Source of the DNA: Clostridia bacterium
Lineage (GTDB): Bacteria > Bacillota > Clostridia > Christensenellales > CAG-138
Direction of reading: 5' to 3'
Assembly (NCBI GenBank): GCA_030526425.1
Contig: JAUNCT010000003.1
Location: 45,795-109,794 of the forward strand
DNA: 64,000 nucleotides
The notes under the pieces: generated by a model
Seen by the model: the letters and a program-made list of their open reading frames with translations, nothing else
Database searches by the model: none
What the model was told of the DNA's origin: nothing
Part shown: in pieces, positions 1 to 8,397 of the stretch
Layout of the letters: every line of letters begins with the position of its first letter
Position numbering within the stretch: position 1 is the stretch's first letter
Position numbers and translations under genes: made by a program

Positions 1-565
1 CGCGCTCGTAATCCTCCCGGGTGTTGCAATTGAGGAACGCCGTTTCATCATGCCACGGAAAAAACGCGACGGTGTGCGTTTTCCACAGCCCGCGAACGGA
101 ATACCGTTTTTCGTTCAATAAGCGCTCAGCGATCGAAAATACGCGTCTTTCGTACACCCCGATGAGCGGTTCGTACTTTTCTCCGTGTGCAGCGATGGTG
201 ATGTCGTTGCCCGACGACCTGTGATGCGCGAGCATTGCGGAAAGCAACGTTTCCGGAACGAGCGGCGTATCCGCACCGAGCACGAAGACCGTTTCTTTGC
301 GAGCCCGCTTCAGCCCCGCGTGGATACCCGCCAGCGGACCCGCACCCGGGTAGATATCCCCAACGCTCACCGTACCCGAGATTTTGAGATTGCCACCCGC
401 AAGAAGGATCTCCCCGACGCCGAGCGCGCGCAGTTTTCGCACCGCATGTTCCGCCATGGTGCGGTCACCGAGGGGCAAGCGCAGTTTGTCAGTGCCCATG
501 CGCGTGCTGCGCCCGCCGGTGAGCACGACCGCGGAGACCTCACAGCCCGAGCAAACGCAGCACAT
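1..565 (-). CDS. MobA-like molybdenum cofactor nucleotidyltransferase (partial)
   Basis: The minus-strand reading frame runs off the left edge of the window, so the C-terminus is missing. The visible part carries the nucleotidyltransferase signature VVLTGGRSTRMGTDK (GG, RMG and the lysine), then a GADTPLV stretch that matches the metal-binding aspartate region of MobA-type GTP:molybdopterin guanylyltransferases. The family makes Mo-bis-MGD or other nucleotide-linked cofactors in the cytoplasm. The first in-frame ATG (563-565) lies inside the end of glycerate kinase and adds a short Cys-rich leader, MCCVCSGCE. A GTG at 524-526 preceded by a GAGG is the alternative start. No other molybdenum gene is visible, so a related sugar-phosphate or MocA-type role cannot be excluded. 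Confidence 0.7.
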   Translation of the reverse strand, partial: MCCVCSGCEVSAVVLTGGRSTRMGTDKLRLPLGDRTMAEHAVRKLRALGVGEILLAGGNLKISGTVSVGDIYPGAGPLAGIHAGLKRARKETVFVLGADTPLVPETLLSAMLAHHRSSGNDITIAAHGEKYEPLIGVYERRVFSIAERLLNEKRYSVRGLWKTHTVAFFPWHDETAFLNCNTREDYER

Positions 566-1658
566 TGTCGGTGAGGGCGGTGAGATCGTGCGCCGCCGTT
601 TCCTTCAAAGCCTCGGGCGTTTTGCATGCGGAAAGCGCGCTGAACATCGCCGTGACGCCGAGATCGTAAAGCGCTTCGGCACCGGGTTCGACCGAGCCGC
701 ACAGCGCGATGCAGGGAACGCCCGCCGCCTTGGCGCGCTTTGCGACGCCCGCGGGTGCTTTACCGCGGACGGACTGCCCGTCGAGCCGACCTTCGCCCGT
801 AATGACGACATCGGTATTGAACAGCAGCTCATCGAAATGCGCGGCGTCGAGCAACAATTCGATGCCCGGCAACAGCGTGCCCTTCAAAAAAGCGAGCACG
901 GCGGCACCCGCCCCGCCCGCGGCACCCGCGCCCTTGGCGGAAGCGCCTGTGAAGCCGAGATCGCGCCCGAGCACCTGCGCGAATTTGCGGATGCCCTTTT
1001 CGAGTTCTTCGGCAGTCTCCCCCACCGCGCCCTTTTGCGGACCGAACACGGCGGTCGCCCCTTCGGGACCCCAGAGGGGGTTGTCGACATCGCACGCGGC
1101 GGTGACGGACAGACCGAAGGGCGTTTCCGGCGGGGTGATGCGCGCGACCTTGCCGAGGTTCAGTGCGAGAGGCGCGAGCTCCGCCCCGTCTTCACCGAAA
1201 AAGCGCCAGCCGAGGGCGTGCGCCATGCCGATGCCGCAATCGTTCGTGGCACTGCCGCCGAGCCCGAGCAGGATGCGCTTCGCACCCGCGCGTTTCATGG
1301 CAAGCAGCAGTTCGCCCACGCCGCGGCTCGTCGCATGCAGCGGGTCCTTTTCGCCTTTGACGAGCGAAAGCCCCGCGGCGGCGGAGAATTCCGCTACGCC
1401 CGTGCCGTCGGACATGATGCCGTACATCGCCTCGACAAAGCCGCCTTCGGGACCCGTGACCATGACGCGCTCCTCCCTGCCGCCGAGGATGCGCAAAAAC
1501 GCATCCGTCATGCCCTCGCCCCCGTCTGCCATGGGCAGAGCGCGGATCTCCGCCTCGGGCAGACGGCGGATGATCGCCGCGCTGAGGATGTCGCACACCT
1601 CATCCGCACGGAGGGTGCCCTTGAACTTATCGGGCGCCAACAAAAACCTTCTGAACAT
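540..1658 (-). CDS. glxK: Glycerate kinase
   Basis: A 372-residue protein, normal length for the GlxK/GarK family, which phosphorylates D-glycerate with ATP to 2- or 3-phosphoglycerate. The N-terminus shows the family hallmark LAPDKFKGTLRADEV, followed by an ADGGEGM motif and a Gly-rich GLGGSATNDCGIGM stretch, both typical of this fold. The start was placed at the ATG at 1656-1658, directly before the conserved N-terminus, although the frame stays open further upstream. The stop codon overlaps the proposed start of the MobA-like gene by 26 nt, so the two may be co-transcribed. A TTGACT-17-TATACT promoter lies 60-90 nt upstream. Confidence 0.93.
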   Translation of the reverse strand: MFRRFLLAPDKFKGTLRADEVCDILSAAIIRRLPEAEIRALPMADGGEGMTDAFLRILGGREERVMVTGPEGGFVEAMYGIMSDGTGVAEFSAAAGLSLVKGEKDPLHATSRGVGELLLAMKRAGAKRILLGLGGSATNDCGIGMAHALGWRFFGEDGAELAPLALNLGKVARITPPETPFGLSVTAACDVDNPLWGPEGATAVFGPQKGAVGETAEELEKGIRKFAQVLGRDLGFTGASAKGAGAAGGAGAAVLAFLKGTLLPGIELLLDAAHFDELLFNTDVVITGEGRLDGQSVRGKAPAGVAKRAKAAGVPCIALCGSVEPGAEALYDLGVTAMFSALSACKTPEALKETAAHDLTALTDNVLRLLGL

Positions 1659-1719
1659 CGTTCGTACTCTTTCCGCGGGCACCGGAACGGCACCCGTTTT
1701 CAAACACAATATTTTAAAA

Positions 1720-1748
1720 AGTATAGCGGAACGGAGGGAATGAGTCAA
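1720..1748 (-). promoter_or_regulatory. Promoter of the glycerate kinase gene
   Basis: On the minus strand, -35 TTGACT (1743-1748) and -10 TATACT (1720-1725) are separated by 17 nt. The -10 lies about 60 nt before the glycerate kinase start. Confidence 0.7.
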
Positions 1749-1792
1749 GGAAGGGAACGCCCGGCACTCGAAACAAGGCGTACTCCTTCCGT

Positions 1793-1828
1793 CTCGCCTG
1801 CGGCGAGCCACCTCCCTCAAGAGGGAGG
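1793..1828. repeat. Tandem small hairpins, possible dispersed intergenic repeat
   Basis: Two adjacent perfect inverted repeats, CTCGCC/GGCGAG (1793-1807) and CCTCCCTC/GAGGGAGG (1811-1828), lie in the 295-nt gap between glycerate kinase and the peptidase fusion. The form resembles dispersed palindromic repeats often seen between genes of Clostridia. No second copy was noticed in this window. Confidence 0.35.
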
Positions 1829-1908
1829 CTTCGAAGTTGTAACGTTGCTTGCATGCGATGAAATACATTCGTTGCTTCGGTTTGGAAACGACAGCACGAC
1901 CGACGCAA

Positions 1909-1936
1909 AACCCGGAGGTCGCGTGACCTCCGGGTT
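1909..1936 (-). terminator. Terminator after the macrodomain-M32 fusion gene
   Basis: A 12-bp stem, AACCCGGAGGTC paired with GACCTCCGGGTT around a 4-nt loop. It is followed on the minus strand by a short T run, 18 nt after the stop of the fusion gene. Confidence 0.75.
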
Positions 1937-1953
1937 CGTTTTCTTCGATGCTG

Positions 1954-4314
1954 TTATTCGGTTTCGATGCCGTAGACGTCGGCGACCTTGCGTTTGAGAT
2001 ATTCGGTGTAGTACTTAGGGTCGAACTTGCCGCAGGCTTGTTCAAAGAGCTCGCCGGGCTTTTTGAGGCAGCCGTATTTGTGGATGTGTTCGGTGAGCCA
2101 TGCGCGGACATCGGAAAGGTCTCCCTTCCCGACTTTTTCGTACACGTCGCCGAGGTCGCGCTCCATCACGGCGAGCATCTGCGCGCCGTAGGCACTGCCG
2201 AGGGCGTAGCTCGGGAAGTAACCGATGGAGCCGCCCGACCAGTGGGTGTCCTGCAGGCAGCCGTGCGCATCGTCCGGCACGTCGACGCCGAGGTATTCCT
2301 TATAGAGGGCGTTCCAGCGGGCGGGAACATCTTTGACTTGGAGCGTGCCCGCGATGAGCTGCTTTTCGATTTCATAACGCACCATGACGTGCAAAGCGTA
2401 GGTGACCTCGTCCGCTTCCACGCGGATCAGCGAGGGCTCGACTCGGTTGACGGCGCGGTAAAAATCCTCTGCGGTGACGCCCGCCGTCTGTTCGGGAAAG
2501 ATTCCGGCGAATTTTTCGAACAGCACCTGCGTGAAGGCGCGGGATCTGCCGATGATGTTCTCGTAAAAGCGGCTTTGGCTTTCGTGCACCGCCATGGAAA
2601 CGCCGCCCGACAGGAGCGTGTGGTTGTACGCATCGTCGATGTCGAGCTCGTAGATGGCGTGACCGCCCTCGTGAATGACGGAGAACATCGAGCTTTCGGG
2701 CGCGTGCTCGTAGTAGTGCGTGGTGATGCGCACATCCCGGTTGGTGAAGTTGTTCGTGAAGGGGTGCTCCGTTTCGCCGATGGTGCAGAAATTCCGGTCG
2801 ATGCCCATGAGCTCCATGACCGCATCGGAAAAGGCGCGCTGCTTTTCGATGGGATAGGACTTGCGGAGGAAGGCATCGTCCGGTTGCGGACACCGGGCGA
2901 CCTTGCGGATGAGCGGCACGAGGGTCGCGCGGAGTTCGGCGAAGAACGCGTCGAGCGTGGCGGTGTCCATCCCCTCCTCGTACTCGTTGAGCAGGGCGTC
3001 GTAGGGCGCCTTGTCGGGGGCGTAGTAGCCCGCGAACTTGCGGTTGAAGGCGACGATCTGTTCGAGGTACGAAGCAAACAAAGCGTAGTCGTTCGTCGTT
3101 TTCGCCTTTTTCCACACGGCGGAGGCGTTGTTCGTGAGGGTGACGTAGGCGGTATACTCGTTTTCGGGGATGCGCGAGATCTGCTCCGCCTCCTTCTTCA
3201 ACAGCTCGGCCTTGCGGCGCAGGACCGTTTCGTTTTGGGGCGCGACCGCGAGGATGTCGTTTGCCAGCTGCAAGGTCGCGGGGTCGGCGATGAGCGCATA
3301 CTCCATGCCGCTCAAAACGCCCATGGTATGCCCGCGCCCTTCGGCACTGCCCTCGGGCGCGACGGTCTCCCCGTCCTGCATCAAGACGCCCATCGCGTGG
3401 CGGTAGGCGCAGAGCTTATCTTCCAACGCGGAAAGGCGTTCGGCAAGGCTTGCCGTGTCGGCGGGCGTCGGGAGCTCTTCCCACTTGCGGATGCCGCCGA
3501 TTTCCGCGAAGGCGCGGTAATTGTCCGAGTCTTCCACGGGCGCATAGACCGCGAATTCGATCGTTTCGAAGTGCTTGCGGAACGGAGCGAGCGCATCCTC
3601 AAAAGCTTTGGCTACGACCTTCGGCGGGTTCATGAACGCACCGCAACCGAAGGCGCCGAGGATCAGGACATCCGCACCGTTCGCCGCGGCGATGGCAAGG
3701 ACCCTGCGGATGCGCTTTGCCATCTGTGCGCGGAATTCCGCTTCGTCCGGAACGGTAAACAGCTGTTGGGGTTCGCGCAGGTCGGGCGCGGCGCAGGTGA
3801 TGACATCGACCGCATATCGCTCGCGATCCTGCAAGAAAGGACCGTCGAAGGTGTCTTCGCGCAGAACGCACACGCCGGGCGTGAAGATGCAATCGTCGTT
3901 GTTCATGCGGTCGACGAGACATTCGTCGATCTTCCGCTTGTGTTCGGAATAAAACGACGCGGCGGAATCATCCGTCAGGCACGGATACAGGGTGCTGACC
4001 CGGCAGAGGCTTTCCTCCTGCGCGCGGGCGCCCCATGTCACACCTCCGCCCGGCGTGACGAACGAGGCGAAATTCAGCACGGCGACCTTGCGCTTGCCGT
4101 TGGCGTATTTCTTCGCGGCGGCAAGGGTACGGTCCTTCGATAGGATCAGGGCGCAGGGTTCGGAACGCTTCGGTTCGGGAACGGGGACCTCTTCTTCGGC
4201 GAAGATCACCCGCTGTGCCTTGACCGAAGCCCCGATGGTGCAGATGAGCGCGGGCTCGGTTTTGCAGGCGTGCATCGTTCTTTGAAAAATTTCGACCAAT
4301 TCGCTTCTGTTCAT
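1954..4314 (-). CDS. Fusion protein: PARG-like macrodomain (TIGR02452 type) plus M32 carboxypeptidase
   Basis: One uninterrupted 786-residue frame joins two families normally found separately. Residues about 1-275 match the microbial poly(ADP-ribose) glycohydrolase-like macrodomain family: VLNFASFVTPGGGV, then the tandem glutamates of AQEESL (100-101), and later GAFGCGAFMNPP. Residues about 285-786 form a full-length M32 (thermostable carboxypeptidase 1) metallopeptidase, with HEGGH at 548-552 (zinc ligands and catalytic Glu) and the family motif HESQSRFYEN at about 577. M32 enzymes remove C-terminal residues from peptides. The chosen ATG at 4312-4314 has a GAGGAG site 8-13 nt upstream; the longer open frame before it has no such site. 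No signal peptide is seen, so the protein is probably cytosolic. Whether both halves act on one substrate is unknown. Confidence 0.88.
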   Translation of the reverse strand: MNRSELVEIFQRTMHACKTEPALICTIGASVKAQRVIFAEEEVPVPEPKRSEPCALILSKDRTLAAAKKYANGKRKVAVLNFASFVTPGGGVTWGARAQEESLCRVSTLYPCLTDDSAASFYSEHKRKIDECLVDRMNNDDCIFTPGVCVLREDTFDGPFLQDRERYAVDVITCAAPDLREPQQLFTVPDEAEFRAQMAKRIRRVLAIAAANGADVLILGAFGCGAFMNPPKVVAKAFEDALAPFRKHFETIEFAVYAPVEDSDNYRAFAEIGGIRKWEELPTPADTASLAERLSALEDKLCAYRHAMGVLMQDGETVAPEGSAEGRGHTMGVLSGMEYALIADPATLQLANDILAVAPQNETVLRRKAELLKKEAEQISRIPENEYTAYVTLTNNASAVWKKAKTTNDYALFASYLEQIVAFNRKFAGYYAPDKAPYDALLNEYEEGMDTATLDAFFAELRATLVPLIRKVARCPQPDDAFLRKSYPIEKQRAFSDAVMELMGIDRNFCTIGETEHPFTNNFTNRDVRITTHYYEHAPESSMFSVIHEGGHAIYELDIDDAYNHTLLSGGVSMAVHESQSRFYENIIGRSRAFTQVLFEKFAGIFPEQTAGVTAEDFYRAVNRVEPSLIRVEADEVTYALHVMVRYEIEKQLIAGTLQVKDVPARWNALYKEYLGVDVPDDAHGCLQDTHWSGGSIGYFPSYALGSAYGAQMLAVMERDLGDVYEKVGKGDLSDVRAWLTEHIHKYGCLKKPGELFEQACGKFDPKYYTEYLKRKVADVYGIETE

Positions 4315-4324
4315 GCCGTTCTCC

Positions 4325-5068
4325 TCATTTCCGACCGTTTTCCATAAAACCGAGGATCGCATCCGCGGTGGTTTGCCATTGTTCCCGGTGGGACATGGCC
4401 GCTTCGTTGTCGCCCGCTTGCGCGCCGTAGTCGCCGAAGCCCGCATGGTTCGCTCCCCGGAGCACGACCTCTTCGAAGCCTTTCGGCAGATTTGCCCGAT
4501 ACTTATCATAGCTTTGGCGGTTCAAGACGCCATCGCGGTCACCGACTACAGACAGCACGGGCAACCCGGAATCCCCGAGGTCCGCAGTGGAATACGCCGC
4601 AAGCAGTACAAGCCCCGCAAAGCGCCCGGGCTCCTTTGCGGCACAGGACGCCGCCATTGCGCCGCCGAGGGAGTGCCCGCCGAGATACCAACGTGTGACA
4701 CCCGGAACGCTGCCGACGGTGTCGGTCGCGGCGTTGCTGCGGAACACGGCGAAGTTCGCGGGCATCTTCGTCACGACGCAGGTGACGCCCGCGCTTGCGA
4801 GATGCGCCATGAGCGGTGCATACGCGCGCTCATCCACCCGACCGCCCTGATAGAACACGAAGCCCGTGCCGTTCGGTTCCTTGGGGGTGAACACGATGTT
4901 CCGTTTCGTTTCGGTGACCGTGTACGCTTCCTTTGCGGCAAGCGCCGAGACCGCCGACTCGCCCGCACGCGCATAGCCCGCGGCGTAAACGCCGAAAGCC
5001 CCCGTGCCGAGGATGCAAAGCGCAAGAAGCACAAACAACGCCGTGCGCAATATCTTTTTCGTTTTCAT
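4325..5068 (-). CDS. Membrane-anchored alpha/beta hydrolase
   Basis: A 247-residue protein with one N-terminal hydrophobic segment (residues about 5-30) after a KTKK stretch, so it is probably anchored with its catalytic domain outside. The hydrolase triad is visible: nucleophile Ser in GGHSLGG, Asp in VVGDRDGV, and His in GANHAGFGDYG. The sequence resembles the small dienelactone-hydrolase-like Abhydrolase_5 group, whose substrate cannot be read from sequence. The ATG at 5066-5068 follows GGAGGAAG; an upstream in-frame ATG lacks a site. It lies 10 nt before the macrodomain-peptidase gene and is probably transcribed with it. It diverges from the D-amino acid gene. Confidence 0.82.
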   Translation of the reverse strand: MKTKKILRTALFVLLALCILGTGAFGVYAAGYARAGESAVSALAAKEAYTVTETKRNIVFTPKEPNGTGFVFYQGGRVDERAYAPLMAHLASAGVTCVVTKMPANFAVFRSNAATDTVGSVPGVTRWYLGGHSLGGAMAASCAAKEPGRFAGLVLLAAYSTADLGDSGLPVLSVVGDRDGVLNRQSYDKYRANLPKGFEEVVLRGANHAGFGDYGAQAGDNEAAMSHREQWQTTADAILGFMENGRK

Positions 5069-5133
5069 GACACTTCCTCCATGGGATCCCTGTTTTTCTA
5101 TCTTACCACACGGGGCACGCGAATGCGAATCCG

Positions 5134-5142
5134 TGGTATACT
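5134..5142 (+). promoter_or_regulatory. Extended -10 promoter of the D-amino acid gene
   Basis: TGG followed directly by TATACT (5137-5142) forms an extended -10 about 34 nt before the ATG. No good -35 was found, as is usual for this promoter class. Confidence 0.45.
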
Positions 5143-5175
5143 TGGCACAAACACCGATTTTCGGGAGGTACACCG

Positions 5176-6234
5176 ATGAGAATACATCAGCTCGAGACCC
5201 CTGCGGCGATCGTCGACCTCGACGCGCTCGACCGCAACCTCAAAACCATGCAGGAAATGCTCGGACCCAAGGGACCGAAGCTTCGCCCGCATTACAAAAG
5301 CTTCAAATGCACGGCGATCGCGCATTACCTCGCGGCGCGCGGCGTCGACCGCTTTTTGACGGCAAAGCTTTCCGAAGCCGAAGACCTGATCGCGTCCGGC
5401 TTCGAGGATGTGCTCATCGGCAACCAAGTGACGGACCCGCAAAAGATCGCGCGGCTCGCTTACCTTGCCGGTTGCTGCAAGCTGACGGTCTGCGTGGACG
5501 ACGCCGCGAACATCGCAGCGCTCGAAGCCGCATGCGCCCTTGCGGAAACGACGCTGCACTGTCTGGTGGAATTCGACATCGGCATGGACCGTTGCGGCGT
5601 ACATACCGAGGAGGAATTCATCGCGCTTGCGAAGCAGCTCGACGCCGCGCCGCACCTCGTTTTCGAGGGTATCCAAGCCTATGCGGGAAACCTTGCGCAT
5701 GAGTTCGACAAGGAGAAACGTGCCGCCGGTTCTTTTGCCGTGGAAGAGAAGGTGCGGCACCTGAAGGCGACGGCGGAAGCTTCGGGTCTGACCGTGCCCA
5801 CCGTGAGCGGTGTGAGTACGGGCACGGTCGCCTTCCATACGTGTGAGACCGTTTACACCGAGGTGCAGGCAGGCTCGTTCCTGTTCGGCGACCGCAGCTA
5901 CCGCGACGTCGGAACGGCGTTCAGACAGAGCCTTTATCTTCTGACATCGGTGATTTCAACGCGCCCCGGTACCGCCGTGTTCGATTGCGGCGTGAAAAGC
6001 CTCGGCATGGACCAGCGCGCGCCGTATTTTGCGGAGTACCCCGATCAAGCCGTGGAATTCAGCGAGGAGCACAGCGCACTGTACTTCGCGCACGACCTTT
6101 GCGTGGGCGACCGCCGCCGCATCGTGCCCGGACACTGCTGCACGACGGTGAACCTTTGGGACAAGCTGTACCTGTGCCGCGGCGGGAAGGTGGTCGCCTG
6201 CGTGCCCGTGACGGGGCGCGGCAAGGCGCAATAA
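5176..6234 (+). CDS. D-serine dehydratase / D-threonine aldolase family protein (PLP, zinc)
   Basis: A 352-residue protein with an alanine racemase-type N-terminal barrel; LETPAAIVDLDALDRN and the PLP lysine in RPHYKSFKC are characteristic of the DSD1/D-threonine aldolase family. The C-terminal metal site reads PGHCCTTVN, giving His-x-Cys. In this family His-x-Cys ligands are those of eukaryotic-type zinc D-serine dehydratase, whereas D-threonine aldolases usually have His-x-Asp, so D-serine dehydration is somewhat favoured. Expected action: cytosolic breakdown of D-serine to pyruvate and ammonia, or cleavage of D-threonine. GGGAGG precedes the ATG by 8 nt. A shared bidirectional terminator follows. 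Confidence 0.85.
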   Translation: MRIHQLETPAAIVDLDALDRNLKTMQEMLGPKGPKLRPHYKSFKCTAIAHYLAARGVDRFLTAKLSEAEDLIASGFEDVLIGNQVTDPQKIARLAYLAGCCKLTVCVDDAANIAALEAACALAETTLHCLVEFDIGMDRCGVHTEEEFIALAKQLDAAPHLVFEGIQAYAGNLAHEFDKEKRAAGSFAVEEKVRHLKATAEASGLTVPTVSGVSTGTVAFHTCETVYTEVQAGSFLFGDRSYRDVGTAFRQSLYLLTSVISTRPGTAVFDCGVKSLGMDQRAPYFAEYPDQAVEFSEEHSALYFAHDLCVGDRRRIVPGHCCTTVNLWDKLYLCRGGKVVACVPVTGRGKAQ

Positions 6235-6265
6235 GCACTCCCCCCAAAAAAAACGAAAAGAAAGA

Positions 6266-6296
6266 GACCGGAAACCCGAGAGGTTTCCGGTCTTGT
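6266..6296. terminator. Bidirectional terminator
   Basis: An 11-bp perfect stem, GACCGGAAACC/GGTTTCCGGTC with a 5-nt loop, has a T-rich tract on the right and an A-rich tract on the left. It serves the D-amino acid gene and the converging antiporter operon. Confidence 0.85.
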
Positions 6297-6299
6297 TTG

Positions 6300-8384
6300 T
6301 TATGCGCGCCAAATGAGCATGTAGATAAAGATGAGGCAGATCGCCCCGCACAGCATCAGGAACGCAAAGGAGATGTTCGAGGTGAGGCGCGTCGTGACAT
6401 CGCGCACGGTATGCATGGTGCGGTAGAACAGATGCGCATAGCGGTGCTTGCCGTGCTGCTCCTTGCCGAGGCGCCACGCGAAGGTATCGACCTCGAGACC
6501 GAGGCGGTACGGAAGCGAATCGCGCACAGTGTCCTGCTCATACCAGCGGGACGGCTTGTAGAAGACCTTGCCGACGAGAAGGATCAGCGCGTCCGGCAGG
6601 TCGCAGGCGATCCTTCCGAGGATGCCCGAAACGCGGAGCGTGCCCTTTGCAAGCGGCGTCGTGATGCGGTTTTCGCCGAAGAGCGCGGCGAACGCGCCGC
6701 CGACACCGGGCAGGACCTTCGTCAGCAGCGGACGATACACGAGTTCCTCGAGGTCGAGCTTTTTCGGCCAGCGGTCGACATACGCGCCGTTCTTCATGAG
6801 GACCTTGCGGATGAACAGGAAGTAGAGCGCGGCGCCGATGGCAACGGAAATCGCTGCACCCTTGAGGTTCGCAAGCGACAGATAGTGCACCGCGTGCTCG
6901 AGGTGACCCGCGTGGAAGAAATCGGTACCGAGGTCGGCGATGCCGTTCATGGTGGTGTTCGCCGTCAAACCGAGCACCGGCAGGAGCACCGCGGGAACGG
7001 CGAGCGCAATGAAGCTTGCGGGGGTCATATACCGCTTGTTCTCATCGAACGCCTGCTGACGCTTGGGGTCGGCGTTCTTTTCGACGAAGAGGCAGACGTA
7101 GAGCTTCGTCATGTAGGCGAGCGTCATGCCGCCCGAAATGAGGAACAGCCACTCGACGACGGACAGTGCGGGACCGTAATGCGGCACGCCCTCGACGATC
7201 GCTTCATGCAGGAGCGTTTTGGAAACGTAGCCGTTCAGGAGCGGGATGCCGCCGATGCCGAGATAGCCCATGAGGAAGGCGAAGTTCAGCACCGGCTTTT
7301 TGCGCCCGAAGCCGCGGATCTCGTTGAGGTCGAGCTTGTGGAGGTTCATGTACACGACGCCCGCGCATTCGAACAGCACCAGCTTGAACATGGAATGGTT
7401 GACCATGTGCAGGAGCGTACCGCGCGCGGCGAGGGCGTTCTCCTCCCCGAGCAGCCCCATCATGCCGATGCCGACGAGGATGAAGCCGATCTGCGACATC
7501 GAAGAGCACGCGAGCGTGCGCTTGAGGTCGATGCTGAACAGGGCGAGCACCGCGCCGAGCACCATGGTCACGGTGCCGAGCGTGAGGATCAGCGTGCCCC
7601 ATGCGGGGTCGTGACGGAAGATGTTGCAGGAGATCGCGAGGATGCCCCAGATACCGGACTTGGTCAAAACGCCCGACAGCAGTGCGGACGCGGGCGCCGG
7701 CGCAACGGGATGCGCTTTCGGCAGCCAGATGTGGAGCGGGAACATGCCCGCCTTGGCGCCGAAGCCGAAGAGGATGCACCCGCCCGCGATGTAGAGGGTC
7801 TTCTTATCCGGGCAGGCGGCGGCAAGCTCGTACAGCTTCGAGATCTCGGTCGTGCCGAGCTTGAAGGAAACGAGGAACAGACCCATCAGCGCCACGAGAC
7901 CGCCGATGACCGCGACGGCGAGGTATGTGAGCGCCGCCTTGGTCGCGCCCGGCGTTTCTTCCTGCATGACCCAGGTGAAGGACGTGAAGGACATGATCTC
8001 GAAGAACACGAACGCCGTATAGAGATCCGCGCCGAGGAAAACGCCCATCGTCGCGCCGAGGGTCATGAGGTTGAAGAAGTAATAGCGGTTTTGGTTGTGA
8101 TGGTGGCGGAAGTACTGCGGCGAAAGCAGCAGGGTCATTGCCCACATGAGGGCGATGACCGCGATGTACACCTTGCGGAAACCGTCGAGCTCGAGTTTGA
8201 GCCCCGCCATGAGCGGCAGGGTCAGTGCGTGATCCGGCTGCAGTACGGTGAACACCGCGACGCCGAGCGTCAAAAGCCCTGTGCCGATGGCGACGCGGTC
8301 GCGCAGCGCTTCGTTTTTGCGCCCCACCGCGAACGCGATGAGCGCCATGACCATCGGGAAGAAAACGAGAATCGTCAAATCCAT
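6300..8384 (-). CDS. NuoL/MrpA-like proton-conducting membrane subunit
   Basis: A 694-residue polytopic membrane protein and the last gene of a ten-gene Mrp/Mbh-type module. It has the complex I antiporter-like core: the TM5 glutamate in FVFFEIMSF, the TM7 lysine in FGAKAGMFPLHIWLPKAHP, and a later lysine in GYVSK. About 200 extra C-terminal residues end in one more membrane helix, as in NuoL/HyfB-type subunits. The conserved charged residues argue that it carries protons or Na+. The start is preceded by AAGGAGG. It follows the 489-residue subunit by 13 nt and is one of four such large subunits here. Confidence 0.85.
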   Translation of the reverse strand: MDLTILVFFPMVMALIAFAVGRKNEALRDRVAIGTGLLTLGVAVFTVLQPDHALTLPLMAGLKLELDGFRKVYIAVIALMWAMTLLLSPQYFRHHHNQNRYYFFNLMTLGATMGVFLGADLYTAFVFFEIMSFTSFTWVMQEETPGATKAALTYLAVAVIGGLVALMGLFLVSFKLGTTEISKLYELAAACPDKKTLYIAGGCILFGFGAKAGMFPLHIWLPKAHPVAPAPASALLSGVLTKSGIWGILAISCNIFRHDPAWGTLILTLGTVTMVLGAVLALFSIDLKRTLACSSMSQIGFILVGIGMMGLLGEENALAARGTLLHMVNHSMFKLVLFECAGVVYMNLHKLDLNEIRGFGRKKPVLNFAFLMGYLGIGGIPLLNGYVSKTLLHEAIVEGVPHYGPALSVVEWLFLISGGMTLAYMTKLYVCLFVEKNADPKRQQAFDENKRYMTPASFIALAVPAVLLPVLGLTANTTMNGIADLGTDFFHAGHLEHAVHYLSLANLKGAAISVAIGAALYFLFIRKVLMKNGAYVDRWPKKLDLEELVYRPLLTKVLPGVGGAFAALFGENRITTPLAKGTLRVSGILGRIACDLPDALILLVGKVFYKPSRWYEQDTVRDSLPYRLGLEVDTFAWRLGKEQHGKHRYAHLFYRTMHTVRDVTTRLTSNISFAFLMLCGAICLIFIYMLIWRA

Positions 8385-8397
8385 GCGGTCTCCCTCC

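Noticed and set aside
384..4143. Long open frames on the plus strand opposite glycerate kinase and the peptidase fusion (537 and 731 codons)
   Set aside because: They mirror the codon periodicity of the recognised minus-strand genes in GC-rich DNA, show no domain and lack ribosome binding sites.
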